This document shows, in pieces, positions 24,414 through 32,892 of a stretch of 45,546 nucleotides of DNA. The stretch is from assembly GCF_028331445.1 (NCBI RefSeq), contig NZ_JAQMHX010000022.1, positions 1 through 45,546 on the forward strand, given 5' to 3'. The DNA is from Candidatus Phyllobacterium onerii (GTDB taxonomy: Bacteria > Pseudomonadota > Alphaproteobacteria > Rhizobiales > Rhizobiaceae). The notes below the pieces were generated by a model. It ran no database searches. It was not told where the DNA came from and saw nothing but the letters and a program-made list of their open reading frames with translations. The position numbers and the translations under genes are program-made. Positions within the stretch are counted from its first letter, which is position 1; the number at the start of each line of letters is the position of its first letter.

Positions 24414-26651
24414 CTATAATGGATTCCCACCACTTTTGTCGTGCGCGGTTGGAAAAAGCGGATCAAGTGAACCAGAGACGCGCAGCAGGCGTTCGATACC
24501 CAGCGCGGACATAGGACGGGACAGAAGAAAGCCTTGAAGATCATCGCAGCCGATCTGGCGCAGGTAGTCACTTTGCTCGGTTGTTTCCACGCCTTCCGCT
24601 GTGGTACGAAGACCTTTTGCATGGGCAAGATTCACAATGGCTTTGACAATGTCTTCGTCATTGGCCGAGCGGCCGAAGCCCTGAACAAAGCTTCGATCAA
24701 TCTTAATGCGATCGACTTCAAGCTGCTGCAGTCGTCCAAGTGACGAAAAGCCCGTTCCAAAATCATCAAGCGCGATGGTCACACCCAATGCGCGAAGCGC
24801 CCTGATGTTGTGTTCACAATGTCCGGCGCTGTCGGTAAGAGTACTTTCCGTAATCTCCAATTCGAGCCGGCGAGGATCCATTCCGATTGCCGATAGCAGT
24901 TTCGCAACTTTCATCGCATAGGCCGGATTTCTCAATTCGACTGCCGACACGTTTACGGCGAGGGTCTGGATTGGCCATGATCGCGATTCCGCGCAAGCCT
25001 GCCGCAGGACACGTTCGCCCAACGCTTCGATCAGGCCCGCTTCTTCCGCTATGGGTATGAACACTTCCGGCGAAATCCAGCCGCGTTCCGGATGTTGCCA
25101 ACGCAGGAGAGCCTCAACCCCGGTGATATGCTGTTCCTCGGCCGAATAAAGCGGTTGATACTCAACGCTTATCTGGGTTTCCGACTTCACGGCCTTGCGC
25201 AACTCGCGTTCCAGAGCACGGCGCTGTTGCAACATGGCGTCCATCTCTTTACCAAACATTGCAAACCGGCTTCGACCGGCGGTCTTTGCGTGATAGAGCG
25301 CTATATCGGCCTTTCTGACAAGCTCGTCGCCCTCAGTACCGTCCAGTGGCGCGGTGGCGACGCCTATGCTTACGCCGATGAAGATATGGTTTCCATCGAT
25401 ATCGAATGGATACCGGACAACGGTTATTATTTGCTCGCACAGCGCTTCGAGCGCCGAAAGTGGTCCGAAGTTGGGAACAATGATCGTGAATTCATCACCG
25501 CCGACCCGGGCCATGAAAGTCTTCTGGTCGATGATGTCTTTGAGGCGCTTCGTGAACTGCCGGATGAGCTCATCACCCACCGGATGTCCGAGCGTGTCGT
25601 TGACCTGCTTGAATCTATCGAGATCGAGATACAGTACTGCCACCGAGGCATTCCTGATGGTTGACAGTGCCTCATCGAGCTTATCGTTGAAATGTGCCCG
25701 GTTGGGCAGACCGGTCATGGAATCATGCAGTGCGAGAAAGTTCATCCGCTCTTCGCTGTCGCGCAGCCTGGCGGATCTCAGGCGTAGGACCGCCAGGAGG
25801 ACCGCCATGATGCCCAACATCAACAGCACAATGCCGACAAATGCCGGGCCAATTTGCGTCATGACCGTGGAACCGGGGCGATAGGGCTGCCAGATAAAAT
25901 ATCCAATGGTAATCCCGGCAGTGGACCGAAGTGGATAATTGTATTCGCCCGCTTGCAATGTGTCTTGTAAGGCGTATCGCAGGCCATCAAAAAGATAGTC
26001 TCGTTCAAGGTCTGCGATGAAGCTCTTGTCCAGATAGCGAACGGACACGTGCAGGTAGGTTTCATCAACCGTCTGTAAAACGTTGCCGCTATCGGAGACG
26101 ATCGGTTTGACGCTGACGATTGCCGGCCGGCTGCCAAGTGTGACGATTTCCGAGGCGCCTGCGCTCAATACCCGGTCACCAAATCCGTCGGGATCGGGAT
26201 TGCGCAACAGTTCGCGAAGCTTCGACGCAAGCGGGGCGACGCTCGATCTGGCAATGTCATACACGGAACGATCGATCTGCTTGCCATCAGCAAAGGCGTA
26301 CAGAACATTGTCTTTTCCGTCGAGAACATAGACCGCATCATGACCAAAATAGGTGGTCATCCAGCCGCCAAGATTGTTGCTCAGCCACTCCCCATTGTCG
26401 GGAATTTTGACCTGGCGTACCGCCTCATCCCAGACGGTCGCGCTTTCCTGATCGTGAGCGATCGAGAACTGCGCCTGCGATAGTACCAAGGCGAGCAGCC
26501 GTTCCTGCCGCTCAACAGCAATCTGATCAGTCATCCGACTTGACCATGCGAGCAGCGCGAAAATTGCAACGCAAACAGCCATGGCAATGCCAAAAATTGG
26601 CAAAGTCGCCCTGAACAGAAACTTTGGTGACGTCGAGGCAGTATCAGTCAT
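24414..26651 (-). CDS. CHASE4-GGDEF-EAL cyclic-di-GMP enzyme
   Basis: This 745-residue membrane signalling protein has a first membrane helix at about residues 12-34. A periplasmic CHASE4 sensor follows (about 40-250, 'DQESATVWDEAVRQV', 'GGWMTTYFGHDAVYVLDGKD'). The second helix is at about 263-290. The GGDEF domain (about 305-465) has an intact 'RVGGDEF'. The EAL domain (about 480-725) has the key motifs 'EALLRW', 'NVSA', 'ELEITES', 'DDFGTGFSS', 'KIDRSF' and 'AEGVET'. Both diguanylate cyclase and phosphodiesterase sites look complete. I see no Arg-x-x-Asp inhibitory site at the usual distance before GGDEF. The protein probably adjusts c-di-GMP in response to an external signal and so affects motility or biofilm. 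It appears monocistronic. Confidence 0.92.
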   Translation of the reverse strand: MTDTASTSPKFLFRATLPIFGIAMAVCVAIFALLAWSSRMTDQIAVERQERLLALVLSQAQFSIAHDQESATVWDEAVRQVKIPDNGEWLSNNLGGWMTTYFGHDAVYVLDGKDNVLYAFADGKQIDRSVYDIARSSVAPLASKLRELLRNPDPDGFGDRVLSAGASEIVTLGSRPAIVSVKPIVSDSGNVLQTVDETYLHVSVRYLDKSFIADLERDYLFDGLRYALQDTLQAGEYNYPLRSTAGITIGYFIWQPYRPGSTVMTQIGPAFVGIVLLMLGIMAVLLAVLRLRSARLRDSEERMNFLALHDSMTGLPNRAHFNDKLDEALSTIRNASVAVLYLDLDRFKQVNDTLGHPVGDELIRQFTKRLKDIIDQKTFMARVGGDEFTIIVPNFGPLSALEALCEQIITVVRYPFDIDGNHIFIGVSIGVATAPLDGTEGDELVRKADIALYHAKTAGRSRFAMFGKEMDAMLQQRRALERELRKAVKSETQISVEYQPLYSAEEQHITGVEALLRWQHPERGWISPEVFIPIAEEAGLIEALGERVLRQACAESRSWPIQTLAVNVSAVELRNPAYAMKVAKLLSAIGMDPRRLELEITESTLTDSAGHCEHNIRALRALGVTIALDDFGTGFSSLGRLQQLEVDRIKIDRSFVQGFGRSANDEDIVKAIVNLAHAKGLRTTAEGVETTEQSDYLRQIGCDDLQGFLLSRPMSALGIERLLRVSGSLDPLFPTAHDKSGGNPL

Positions 26652-27468
26652 TAAAGAGAGCTCGCATTTCGGCCGTTACATCAAGGTACTTAGTCGAAAA
26701 GAGGCGGAGACGATAGCCAGCGCGAGATCGGCGATGACGCTAACTGCATAGGTGAGTGGCGAAGGTATCGTCGATCAAGCACCGGCCGATGGGCCAGCTG
26801 CCATGCTCTCCGCCATTCTGTTCCGCCTGGAGGTTCTGATCCGTAGCGCGAGTGTCACTTTGCTCTTAAGGGGGTCTTTCTGTGGTGTTCGGCATGTTTG
26901 CACGCCAGCATGCGTGCGCTGAGAAGCATCGATGTCACGGCGTAAGACCCCGGGGCAAGCGCCAGAACGGTATTGAGCCATTGCGCAGTATTCGATGCAC
27001 TCCAGTCTTCAGGATTTCCACGACCGAGCGACGCTCGAGGTCGACTAATATCGTACCCTACCGCCATGATCGTCGCCAGCTCCGCTCAACTATGCCGACG
27101 ACTCGAACGGGACAAGTGCGCAAGCGGCGGCGGCGTCCCGCCTCAGCTATGCAGGATCGCATCAGCCATACCCACGGCAACAATCCCGACACCTCCCCGA
27201 GCCGGAGCCCATCCAAATCTATGGGCACGGCTCGGGTGGTTAGGGTAGAGCGCGTCCGTCGCATTTTCGGTTGGCGCGATAATGGGGTAAGCCGGATGTC
27301 CCGACCTGCCGGATACGCAATACGAAAGCAGGCCGGGTGCCGACCCAGTGGCACTATGGTCAGCACCCAAAGCGTGCGCCTCTATGGTTAACAAAAGGTG
27401 AGGCTCGCCGCGGAGTTTCCCGAAGGGGTGGGTTAGATTACGACGAGCCTCTGTTGCCAGGGTGGTTA
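26652..27468. other. Long region without a recognised gene
   Basis: About 800 bp. The minus strand shows protein-like snatches in several frames ('GWAPARGGVGIVAVGMADAIL' at about 27150-27215, 'ALAPGSYAVTSMLLSARML' at about 26905-26960). None is a continuous gene. They may be remnants of a gene broken by several indels, in the same state as the adjacent ligD remnant. Confidence 0.35.
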
Positions 27469-28430
27469 TCAATGCCTGCCGGACAACGTTGCCCAAACTC
27501 CGATTAAAGTGATTGGTTCCCGTCCATCGTGTGGAACTCCCCTTAGCCCCCTTAAAGGATGGATGGTGCAGTTTTCCATCACGCGTCCAGGAACCACAGG
27601 ATATCTCGGCGACCAATGTTGGCTCCACGAAAACGTATTTTTTCCCGTTAATGCCGCTTGCTGCCGGAACGGCGACGCGCATGCCGTCCGGTGGAACCCT
27701 CAAGTCTCGTGCAAGCTTTGTGGAAAAGCCGGTGCCGACATGGCCGACATAAACCAAGCCGTCGTTCTTGCGCGCAGCAAGCAGCAAGCTTGCGATGCTG
27801 CCGCGAACCAGAAGGGACGGTTCATAGCCGATGACAACGAAGCTTTCGCTGTTGGAGCATTTGATTTTCAGCCAGTCGATCGGCCGGCCAGACCCACCCA
27901 TAGGTGCTGTCTGGCAATATCCCCTCAAGCCCGTGGAGCAGGCCGAACGCAGCAAAGCCGCTGCGTCATCAGTCTCAATCTCTTCCGACAGACGGTATCG
28001 CCCCTGTCTCGCCTTCCAGGAACGTTTCGAGCAGACGTCGCCGCGACGACAGCTCAAGGCCGCTTAGGTCGTGGCCATCGAAATAGAGCAGATCAAAGGC
28101 AAAGAGCACAGCCTTGTGAGCCGCGCGGATTGCACGCCGGCCGCCCAGATCCTGTTGCAGCAGGCCAAAGTTCGGCACGCCCTTGTCATCGAGCACGACA
28201 GCTTCACCATCAAGAATGAACCTCGCGGGACCGAGAGCTCTTACTGCATCGTCGATCGCAGGGAAATAGCGTGTCCGATCGTGGCCACATCGAGTAATGA
28301 TACGAATTTCGTTAGGCTCGGCGTGTACCGCAAGACGATAGCCGTCCCATTTGACCTCGTGGGCGGAGCCACCCCCGTTAGGCACCTTTGTGGCGAGGGT
28401 CGTCAGTTGAGGTTCAATACGCGTTGGCAT
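27469..28430 (-). pseudogene. ligD: LigD-type ATP-dependent DNA ligase domain, multiply frameshifted
   Basis: The minus strand begins at ATG 28430 with the ligase core. The adenylation motif appears as 'EVKWDGYRLAVH', followed by 'RFILDGEAVVLDD' and 'AFDLLYFDGHDL'. After 'ETFLEGETGAI' the frame shifts at about 27990 to 'RLSEEIETDDAA.LLRSAC'. It is disturbed again around 27890-27925, then resumes with 'WLKIKCSNSESFVVIGYEPS', 'YVGHVGTGFSTKLARDLR' and 'FVEPTLVAEI'. A last shift near 27555 restores the terminal block. LigD ligases seal breaks in non-homologous end joining. No polymerase or nuclease domain is attached and no Ku gene is visible. Three or more indels make a functional product unlikely. 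Confidence 0.85.
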
Positions 28431-28690
28431 GGGATCAAGCGCGCAAGCTGTGGTTGGCGCTTCTCACCGGCTTGATCGGTTTGCTCGTTGGTGGTGTGGC
28501 TCTTCTCCTTTAAGGGGCCCGGTCAAGGACGCTTTAGGTCCAGCTGACCGAGCTGCAGGGCCATGGCAGACCCCTTGCCGACGGGTGGTGTCAGCAACCT
28601 GAATGATAGCATTTGGCAGACGTCTCGAGATCGGACCAAAGCCTATGAGTAGATATAGACCTACACGTCCTTGAGTAAGGAGCTTTTGGA
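28431..28690. other. Intergenic
   Basis: About 260 bp upstream of the ligD remnant and downstream of the small membrane peptide gene. No gene is supported. Confidence 0.35.
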
Positions 28691-28840
28691 TTACAAAAAC
28701 ATTGGATCTGAGAGCTCCAAATAAGCTATCGAGGCAATTAGAGCGGCAAGGGCGAGACCGATACATACGATCAGAAGGTGATGGCGATCAGGCATTGTAG
28801 CCCGATCATTTTCAGGGTCGTCCTCAAAATGTATTCGCAT
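28691..28840 (-). CDS. 49-residue single-pass membrane peptide
   Basis: This short protein has an acidic N-terminus ('HFEDDPENDRATMPDRHH'). One membrane helix of about 22 residues follows ('LLIVCIGLALAALIASIAYL'), with a short tail. The ATG at 28840 has AAAGGAG at ideal spacing. The ribosome binding site overlaps the last codons of the upstream zinc-ribbon gene, so the two are likely co-translated. The function is unknown. Confidence 0.6.
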   Translation of the reverse strand: MRIHFEDDPENDRATMPDRHHLLIVCIGLALAALIASIAYLELSDPMFL

Positions 28841-28844
28841 AGGA

Positions 28845-29036
28845 TCACTCCTTTCGAATGGCCTGGCCATCATGCATCTCAAAAATGCCGTGCTGTCCGC
28901 CTTGTTGGTTAAAATCGAGTTCGAGTTCATCCCAACGGCTAAGGAGCTCTGCGCATGTGTTGCAATAAATCGGCGTGTGACTTTGAACTTCTTTGGAGAT
29001 TTCCAAATAGATCGTACCGCAAGTCTTGCAATCCAA
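28845..29036 (-). CDS. Small zinc-ribbon-like protein
   Basis: This 63-residue soluble protein has two Cys-x-x-Cys pairs, 'CKTCGTIY' and 'YCNTCAELL', spaced as in small zinc ribbons. An acidic segment and a charged C-terminus follow. Such proteins occur in rhizobia without a known role. No ATG or GTG lies between the upstream in-frame stop and the first Cys pair, so the TTG at 29036 is the only reasonable start. Its stop is 4 bp from the start of the membrane peptide gene, indicating a two-gene operon. Confidence 0.65.
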   Translation of the reverse strand: MDCKTCGTIYLEISKEVQSHTPIYCNTCAELLSRWDELELDFNQQGGQHGIFEMHDGQAIRKE

Positions 29037-29060
29037 CTCTGATCCAGACGTTGCGGCATG

Positions 29061-29309
29061 CTAGCCATGATGTTTTCCCGATACGGTCGCAATACGGGCC
29101 ACCAAGGCTTCCTGATAGGCTGCTGCTGAAGCAATAACCTCCACGTCGCGAAGGCCGCGGTCAAACAGCGTCATCACTCTTCGCGCGAGACGATCCGTGT
29201 CTTCGTGATCTCGATTGCGCTGAAGCTTTCCGGACGCTTTCAGCAGCGCGCCCTGCATGACCTTCCAGTCATCGCTTGTATAATAAAATGTTTTAAGGAC
29301 CCGAACCAT
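29061..29309 (-). CDS. Conserved small hypothetical protein
   Basis: This 82-residue helical, basic protein starts 'MVRVLKTFYYTSDDWKVM' and carries 'DTDRLARRVMTLFDRGLRDVEVIASAA'. It has no signal peptide or membrane segment. The ATG at 29309 follows GGGAGG and is preferred over a much longer upstream extension that lacks protein character. It lies upstream of the zinc-ribbon gene on the same strand, 24 bp away, and may form one transcript with it. No function is known to me. Confidence 0.6.
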   Translation of the reverse strand: MVRVLKTFYYTSDDWKVMQGALLKASGKLQRNRDHEDTDRLARRVMTLFDRGLRDVEVIASAAAYQEALVARIATVSGKHHG

Positions 29310-29669
29310 GACGAACCTCCCGCCACGACACGTTAGGCGAAAGCACGTTCGTCTCTCAATCGCAGGTTTGCCACGACTAGGTCCAGCGACAATAACATTA
29401 AAAAACTGATTGGCGGATGCGTCAATGCTATGTCTGCTGGCGGACATTTTGCAGCGACCCTGTGTTGCGGGGCGTTCCGCGAGCAACAGTTCCTGGTTTC
29501 TCCGAAGAGGCGGAAGAACCCGATCAGCTGGAAGGGTAAAGTCAGCTGATCGGGCTGTTGGCCACCCTGAATGGCCAATCCCGACCGGGACGTGTCGGGG
29601 ATGTAAAGTTAACATGGAGTCCGTGACGTCAAATCGGACCAAAGGCCTAATCAACAATAGTCAAAAGCC
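29310..29669. other. Intergenic, promoter region of the small-gene cluster
   Basis: About 360 bp between two minus-strand genes. The AT content is locally higher around 29330-29410. No gene is supported. It should hold the promoter for the 29309-28691 gene set. Confidence 0.4.
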
Positions 29670-29924
29670 CTAAAGCCGCTGATGTGTAATGTAGATACCC
29701 GCCTCTTTAGCAGCTTCAATGAAGGCCTCCCTGCAATCCGTGCACGTCATCTTGCCATCCAGAGCGTCCAGGCAGGCCCGTTTTGCCGCCTCGAATTTGT
29801 CGCTGCCCCTTTGAGACCAATGTTCAATCAGCCATAATGCGGCCTCGCCGACCGAAGCGATGTTTTTCGTGTTGCCAGCTTCATCGGCGGCAATGGTCAC
29901 ATAAGGGAAGGGAAGCTTGGACAT
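29670..29924 (-). CDS. DUF982 family protein, second copy
   Basis: This 84-residue protein has the DUF982 layout: 'PFPYVTIAADEAGNTKNIASVGEAALWLIEHW', 'KRACLDALDGK' and 'A..AFIEAAKEAGIYI'. The Cys-containing middle ('MTCTDCREAF') is a local feature. It is diverged from the copy at 2464. Soluble, of unknown function. It is near other small stress-type genes on the same strand. Confidence 0.8.
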   Translation of the reverse strand: MSKLPFPYVTIAADEAGNTKNIASVGEAALWLIEHWSQRGSDKFEAAKRACLDALDGKMTCTDCREAFIEAAKEAGIYITHQRL

Positions 29925-29975
29925 GTCGACAAACGCGCAACCTTGATCGATGTTCCTTCTCGTTTTGCCTAAGGT

Positions 29976-30614
29976 TCAGCGGTCAAACGATCGCAGTCTT
30001 GATTCATCGGATACTGTCGCGGTGCGATTGATGATCGTACGCCCTTTCGCGTCTTTCATCACGTAGCGACCATCCTTGATACGTTCACTCATTCCGTTCC
30101 AGTGTCGAACTTCCATCGCGGAACCGTCGATCGCTACGCTTTCGGCGGGGGTGGATGGGCCGATTTTCCCGCTCTGAACATTGCCGCTGTTGCCAGCACG
30201 GGTGTTTGTGCTGTCGCTGCCGTTGTCTCCGCTGGTACCACTGTCTCCGCTGCTGTCGCCCTTGCGACCGCCGTTGTTGCCGCTGTTGCCACCATCTCCA
30301 CTATTGCCACTGTTGCCTCCTGCATTAGCGCTGCCCTTGTCGCCGCCATTCCCACTATTACCGCCCTTACCTCCGGCATTCCCGCTATTGCCACCGGCAT
30401 TCCCGCTGTTGCCGTTGTTGCCGCTATTGCCGCCGCCATTGCCGTTGTTGGCACCACCGCCGCCTGCGCCTTTGCCGCCATCTTTTGCCCATGCAGACTG
30501 TGTATGAAGCTCGAGGGAGTGATTTTCGAGTGTCAATTTATAGGGCACTGTGACGAGGCCCAACGCCACGACCGCGCTGCAAAGAGGGGGAAGCCTCTTG
30601 ATATGGGTAAGCAT
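29976..30614 (-). CDS. Exported Gly/Asn-repeat protein
   Basis: This 212-residue protein has an N-terminal hydrophobic segment (about residues 10-25) that may be a signal or anchor. A low-complexity region (about 45-145) follows, built of repeated Gly-Asn-Ser units such as 'GNSGNAGG', with Lys and Asp becoming commoner toward its end. The C-terminal 60 residues are a normal folded-looking sequence with 'MEVRHWNGMSERIKDGRYVMKDAKGRTIINR', shared by similar rhizobial proteins. The DNA of the repeat is a degenerate GGC/AAC/AGT tandem array. Surface or periplasmic location is likely; the function is unknown. Confidence 0.7.
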   Translation of the reverse strand: MLTHIKRLPPLCSAVVALGLVTVPYKLTLENHSLELHTQSAWAKDGGKGAGGGGANNGNGGGNSGNNGNSGNAGGNSGNAGGKGGNSGNGGDKGSANAGGNSGNSGDGGNSGNNGGRKGDSSGDSGTSGDNGSDSTNTRAGNSGNVQSGKIGPSTPAESVAIDGSAMEVRHWNGMSERIKDGRYVMKDAKGRTIINRTATVSDESRLRSFDR

Positions 30615-30699
30615 CGTGGCCTCCTATAAGTTTTCAACAAGCAGTCTGTCGAGAACTGGTCCCTGATGGCACGCTGCCGGCAAAACCAGGGCTAACGGC

Positions 30700-30978
30700 T
30701 CAGTCGTCATCCGAGGGACTGATAATCGTCAGGTCAGCCAGCGTCTTTGCCAAGCTCCTGGCTGCATCTCTGGTGATCTGTTCAGTTTCACATTCGATGC
30801 CATTGATTACAACATTTACCCGGAACATGTCATGGCGCGGATCGGTCGCTCTCTGCATCAAACGAAGATAAACGCCGCCTAGTTGATCAGAGCTTACGAT
30901 GACAATATGGGTTCGGTTGCCCTTAACGACGGGCAATTCAAACGCGTGGAGGACTCTCAACTCGTCCTTCTTTACCAT
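30700..30978 (-). CDS. Small hypothetical protein
   Basis: This 92-residue soluble protein has alternating hydrophobic strands ('RVLHAFELPVV', 'THIVIVSSDQLGGVYLRLM', 'RVNVVINGIECETEQITRDA') and an acidic 'SPSDDD' end. The pattern suggests a small alpha/beta fold. I do not recognise a family. The frame is clean and the codon use ordinary. It is co-directional with the Gly/Asn-repeat gene 85 bp downstream. Confidence 0.55.
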   Translation of the reverse strand: MVKKDELRVLHAFELPVVKGNRTHIVIVSSDQLGGVYLRLMQRATDPRHDMFRVNVVINGIECETEQITRDAARSLAKTLADLTIISPSDDD

Positions 30979-31045
30979 GACCCAGCGCTCCGTTCAGTTT
31001 GTGGCGCGCGGACAGTGATGCCGATGACATTCCATTTCAGGGACA

Positions 31046-31333
31046 TCACTTCGACATGTAGACGACCTTCCGGTCCTTCATCGATACGATGACCGGTTGC
31101 TTATCTATGTAGATATAGCCGTAGTCCGGACTGTCGGGGATCGGCACCAGCTTGACGTCCTCCGGCACTGCAGTGCCAATTGCAACATCGCCCTCGACGA
31201 CCACCGGGTCGGTCGGATGTGCGATAACATAGTCGCGCGCCGGCTGTGGCACATCGATAACCACTGCATCCTGCGCGAAGACGCCACCAGACACCGCAAA
31301 CATCACGGCCGTGGCTAGCAAGATCCGTTTCAT
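31046..31333 (-). CDS. DUF1236 exported protein (1 of 3)
   Basis: This 95-residue protein has a signal peptide ending 'GGVFAQ'. The mature part is a DUF1236-like domain: 'PQPARDYVIAHP', 'GTAVPEDVKLVPIPDSPDYGYIYIDKQPVIVSMKDRKVVYM'. The block of the form 'V...V.L..IPD.....Y.Y......V.VD...R.V' is the signature of this periplasmic rhizobial family of unknown function. The ATG at 31333 follows AAGGGAGAG. It is divergent from the second DUF1236 gene with a 260-bp shared spacer. Confidence 0.8.
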   Translation of the reverse strand: MKRILLATAVMFAVSGGVFAQDAVVIDVPQPARDYVIAHPTDPVVVEGDVAIGTAVPEDVKLVPIPDSPDYGYIYIDKQPVIVSMKDRKVVYMSK

Positions 31334-31596
31334 GATGACTCTCCCTTGTGGAATCGTTCCCTTCGGCTGCCACAACTTGTGGCCTTGAGCTTTGTTCCGC
31401 CGGCGGTCCTTTACCAAAGGATTTCAGACCTTTGCCGTGTATGCATCAGACTTTCGACCGATCCTGAAATCGGACTGAAGCCCAAGTTCGGAACGGCGCA
31501 CCTGCGATGACGTTTGCCCTTCAGCTTTGCCGTCCACGCAGGACGAGCCAAGGGCAACGGACAGCAAAGCCAGACAAAGGACGAAAGGAAATGATT

Positions 31597-31992
31597 ATGT
31601 ACAAGAAACTGATCATAGCCGGGGCACTGGTGCTTGGTTTTGCAACCGCTGCCCCTGCGCAGGAAGGCACCGTTAACGGCGCTGCCGGTGGCGCTGTGAC
31701 TGGAGCAATCGTTGGCGGCCCCGTCGGCGCTGCTGTCGGCGGCGTTGCCGGTGCAGTTGTTGGCACCGTGCTCGCCCCGCCGCCGAGGAGAGTCGTTTCA
31801 TATGTAGAACAGCAGCCAATCCCCGAGAGTGAGGTGGTTGTTAAACAGAAAGTGGTTGTCGGCGAGCCATTGCCTAACAGAGTCAAGATAATGCGTATCC
31901 CGGATAATCCGAAATACGCCTACGCCGTGGTCAACCATCAACGTGTGATCGTCGATCCTTCCAACAGGACCGTGGTTCACGTTGTGCACTAG
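31597..31992 (+). CDS. DUF1236 exported protein with glycine zipper (2 of 3)
   Basis: This 131-residue protein has a signal peptide ending 'AAPAQ'. A glycine-zipper region follows (about residues 25-60, 'GAAGGAVTGAIVGGPVGAAVGG'), which may insert in or tightly pack against a membrane. The DUF1236 block is at the C-terminus ('PLPNRVKIMRIPDN', 'YAYAVVNHQRVIVDPSNRTVV'). The start at 31597 has AAAGGA at proper spacing, better than ATG 31591. It is followed by a hairpin and then by the third DUF1236 gene. Confidence 0.82.
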   Translation: MYKKLIIAGALVLGFATAAPAQEGTVNGAAGGAVTGAIVGGPVGAAVGGVAGAVVGTVLAPPPRRVVSYVEQQPIPESEVVVKQKVVVGEPLPNRVKIMRIPDNPKYAYAVVNHQRVIVDPSNRTVVHVVH

Positions 31993-32003
31993 CAAAAGAC
32001 AAA

Positions 32004-32029
32004 TGGAAGAGCGCCCAGGCGGTCTTCCA
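32004..32029 (+). terminator. Hairpin between the two DUF1236 genes
   Basis: The 12-bp arms (32004-32015 and 32018-32029) have one mismatch and a 2-bp loop, directly after the second DUF1236 gene. They are followed by a short T-containing run. It could be a terminator or an mRNA-stability hairpin, since the next gene starts only 28 bp later. Confidence 0.5.
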
Positions 32030-32057
32030 CTTTCGTTAAACTGGAGGAGTTAATCCC

Positions 32058-32804
32058 ATGAAGAACATCATTTTGAAAAGTGTTCTCGTCCTTGCGCTTG
32101 GCGTTGCGCCGGGAGCAGGGCTTGCGCAAACTGAAATGCTGAAAAAGAAACCCGGCCAGCAGACCGAGGGCCAGACAGAGACCCAGGAACAGGACGCAAC
32201 AACGAAGTCCCAGACCGAAGGTCAGACCGGCACTCCAATGAAGAAGAGCCAGCAAACGGAGGGACAGGCGCAAGCTCCAGCCGACCAGGACACGAGCACC
32301 AGCACTGGACAAAAGGTTGAAGGTTCAACCGGCACCAAGTTGAAGAAACAAGGCGAGCAGACCACCCAGGACAAGGCACAGGCTCCGGCAGATCAGGGCA
32401 CGGAACAACAGGGCGCTGCCAGCAAGAAACAGACGCCGGAGCAGACTGGCACGACCACGACGGAAGGCACAGCCAAGACCAGTAAGCCAGCGTCTGGCGA
32501 TGATACGGCCAAGTCCTCGAGCCAGACTTCGAACGAAACGACAGGCAGCGTCAATGTGACGGCCGAGCAGAAGACGCAGATCAGGCAGGTCATAACCGAA
32601 ACGAAAGCTAAACCGGTTCGCGACGTGAACTTTGAAGTGAACGTTGGCGTGGCCGTTCCGCGAACCGTCGAGCTGCAGCCGCTGCCGCCGCGCATTGTCA
32701 AGCTTGTCCCCAGATATGAAGGCTATCGCTATTTTCTGCTGGCCGACGGCAGGATCGTTATTGTCGATCCAGACTCGCTGGAAATCGTTGTCATAATTGC
32801 CTAA
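32058..32804 (+). CDS. DUF1236 exported protein with long disordered repeat (3 of 3)
   Basis: This 248-residue protein has a signal peptide ending 'GAGLAQ'. A Gln/Thr/Glu/Lys-rich region with imperfect repeats follows (about residues 25-165), with recurring 'QTEGQT' and 'AQAPADQ' units. It is probably disordered. A C-terminal DUF1236 domain starts at about 170: 'VNVTAEQKTQIRQVI', 'VNFEVNVGVAVPRTVELQPLPPRIVKLVPRYEGYRYFLLADGRIVIVDP'. The disordered spacer could span the periplasm or bind peptidoglycan, but that is speculation. CTGGAGGAG precedes the ATG. A hairpin follows the stop. Confidence 0.85.
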   Translation: MKNIILKSVLVLALGVAPGAGLAQTEMLKKKPGQQTEGQTETQEQDATTKSQTEGQTGTPMKKSQQTEGQAQAPADQDTSTSTGQKVEGSTGTKLKKQGEQTTQDKAQAPADQGTEQQGAASKKQTPEQTGTTTTEGTAKTSKPASGDDTAKSSSQTSNETTGSVNVTAEQKTQIRQVITETKAKPVRDVNFEVNVGVAVPRTVELQPLPPRIVKLVPRYEGYRYFLLADGRIVIVDPDSLEIVVIIA

Positions 32805-32819
32805 GATCTAAGCCGTACA

Positions 32820-32843
32820 AAGGGGTGGCCGTGGGCCACCCTT
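32820..32843 (+). terminator. Hairpin after third DUF1236 gene
   Basis: A GC-rich stem (AGGGGTGGCC pairing with GGCCACCCTT, 3-bp loop) lies 16 bp past the stop. There is little T run after it, so a Rho-independent role is only probable. Confidence 0.55.
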
Positions 32844-32892
32844 CGATGTTCAAAGACCTTTCAATGTGGCAAGTTGGAATAACCAGCCGACA

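Noticed and set aside
24534..24743. Small plus-strand frames inside the GGDEF-EAL gene
   Set aside because: They are antisense shadows of the conserved EAL domain.
27143..27440. Extension of the ligD-remnant frame toward the left
   Set aside because: Past the ligase C-terminal block it is out of frame with any ligase sequence. The extension is read-through, not part of LigD.
29970..30500. Possible CRISPR or satellite repeat because of the regular GGC/AAC array
   Set aside because: The units are short, degenerate and codon-phased, and encode Gly/Asn/Ser. It is a coding repeat, not spacers between fixed repeats.
30102..30629. Ala/Val/Ile-rich plus-strand frame looking like a membrane protein
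   Set aside because: It is the antisense of the Gly/Asn repeat, whose complement codes for Ala/Val/Pro/Leu. It is an artefact of the repeat.
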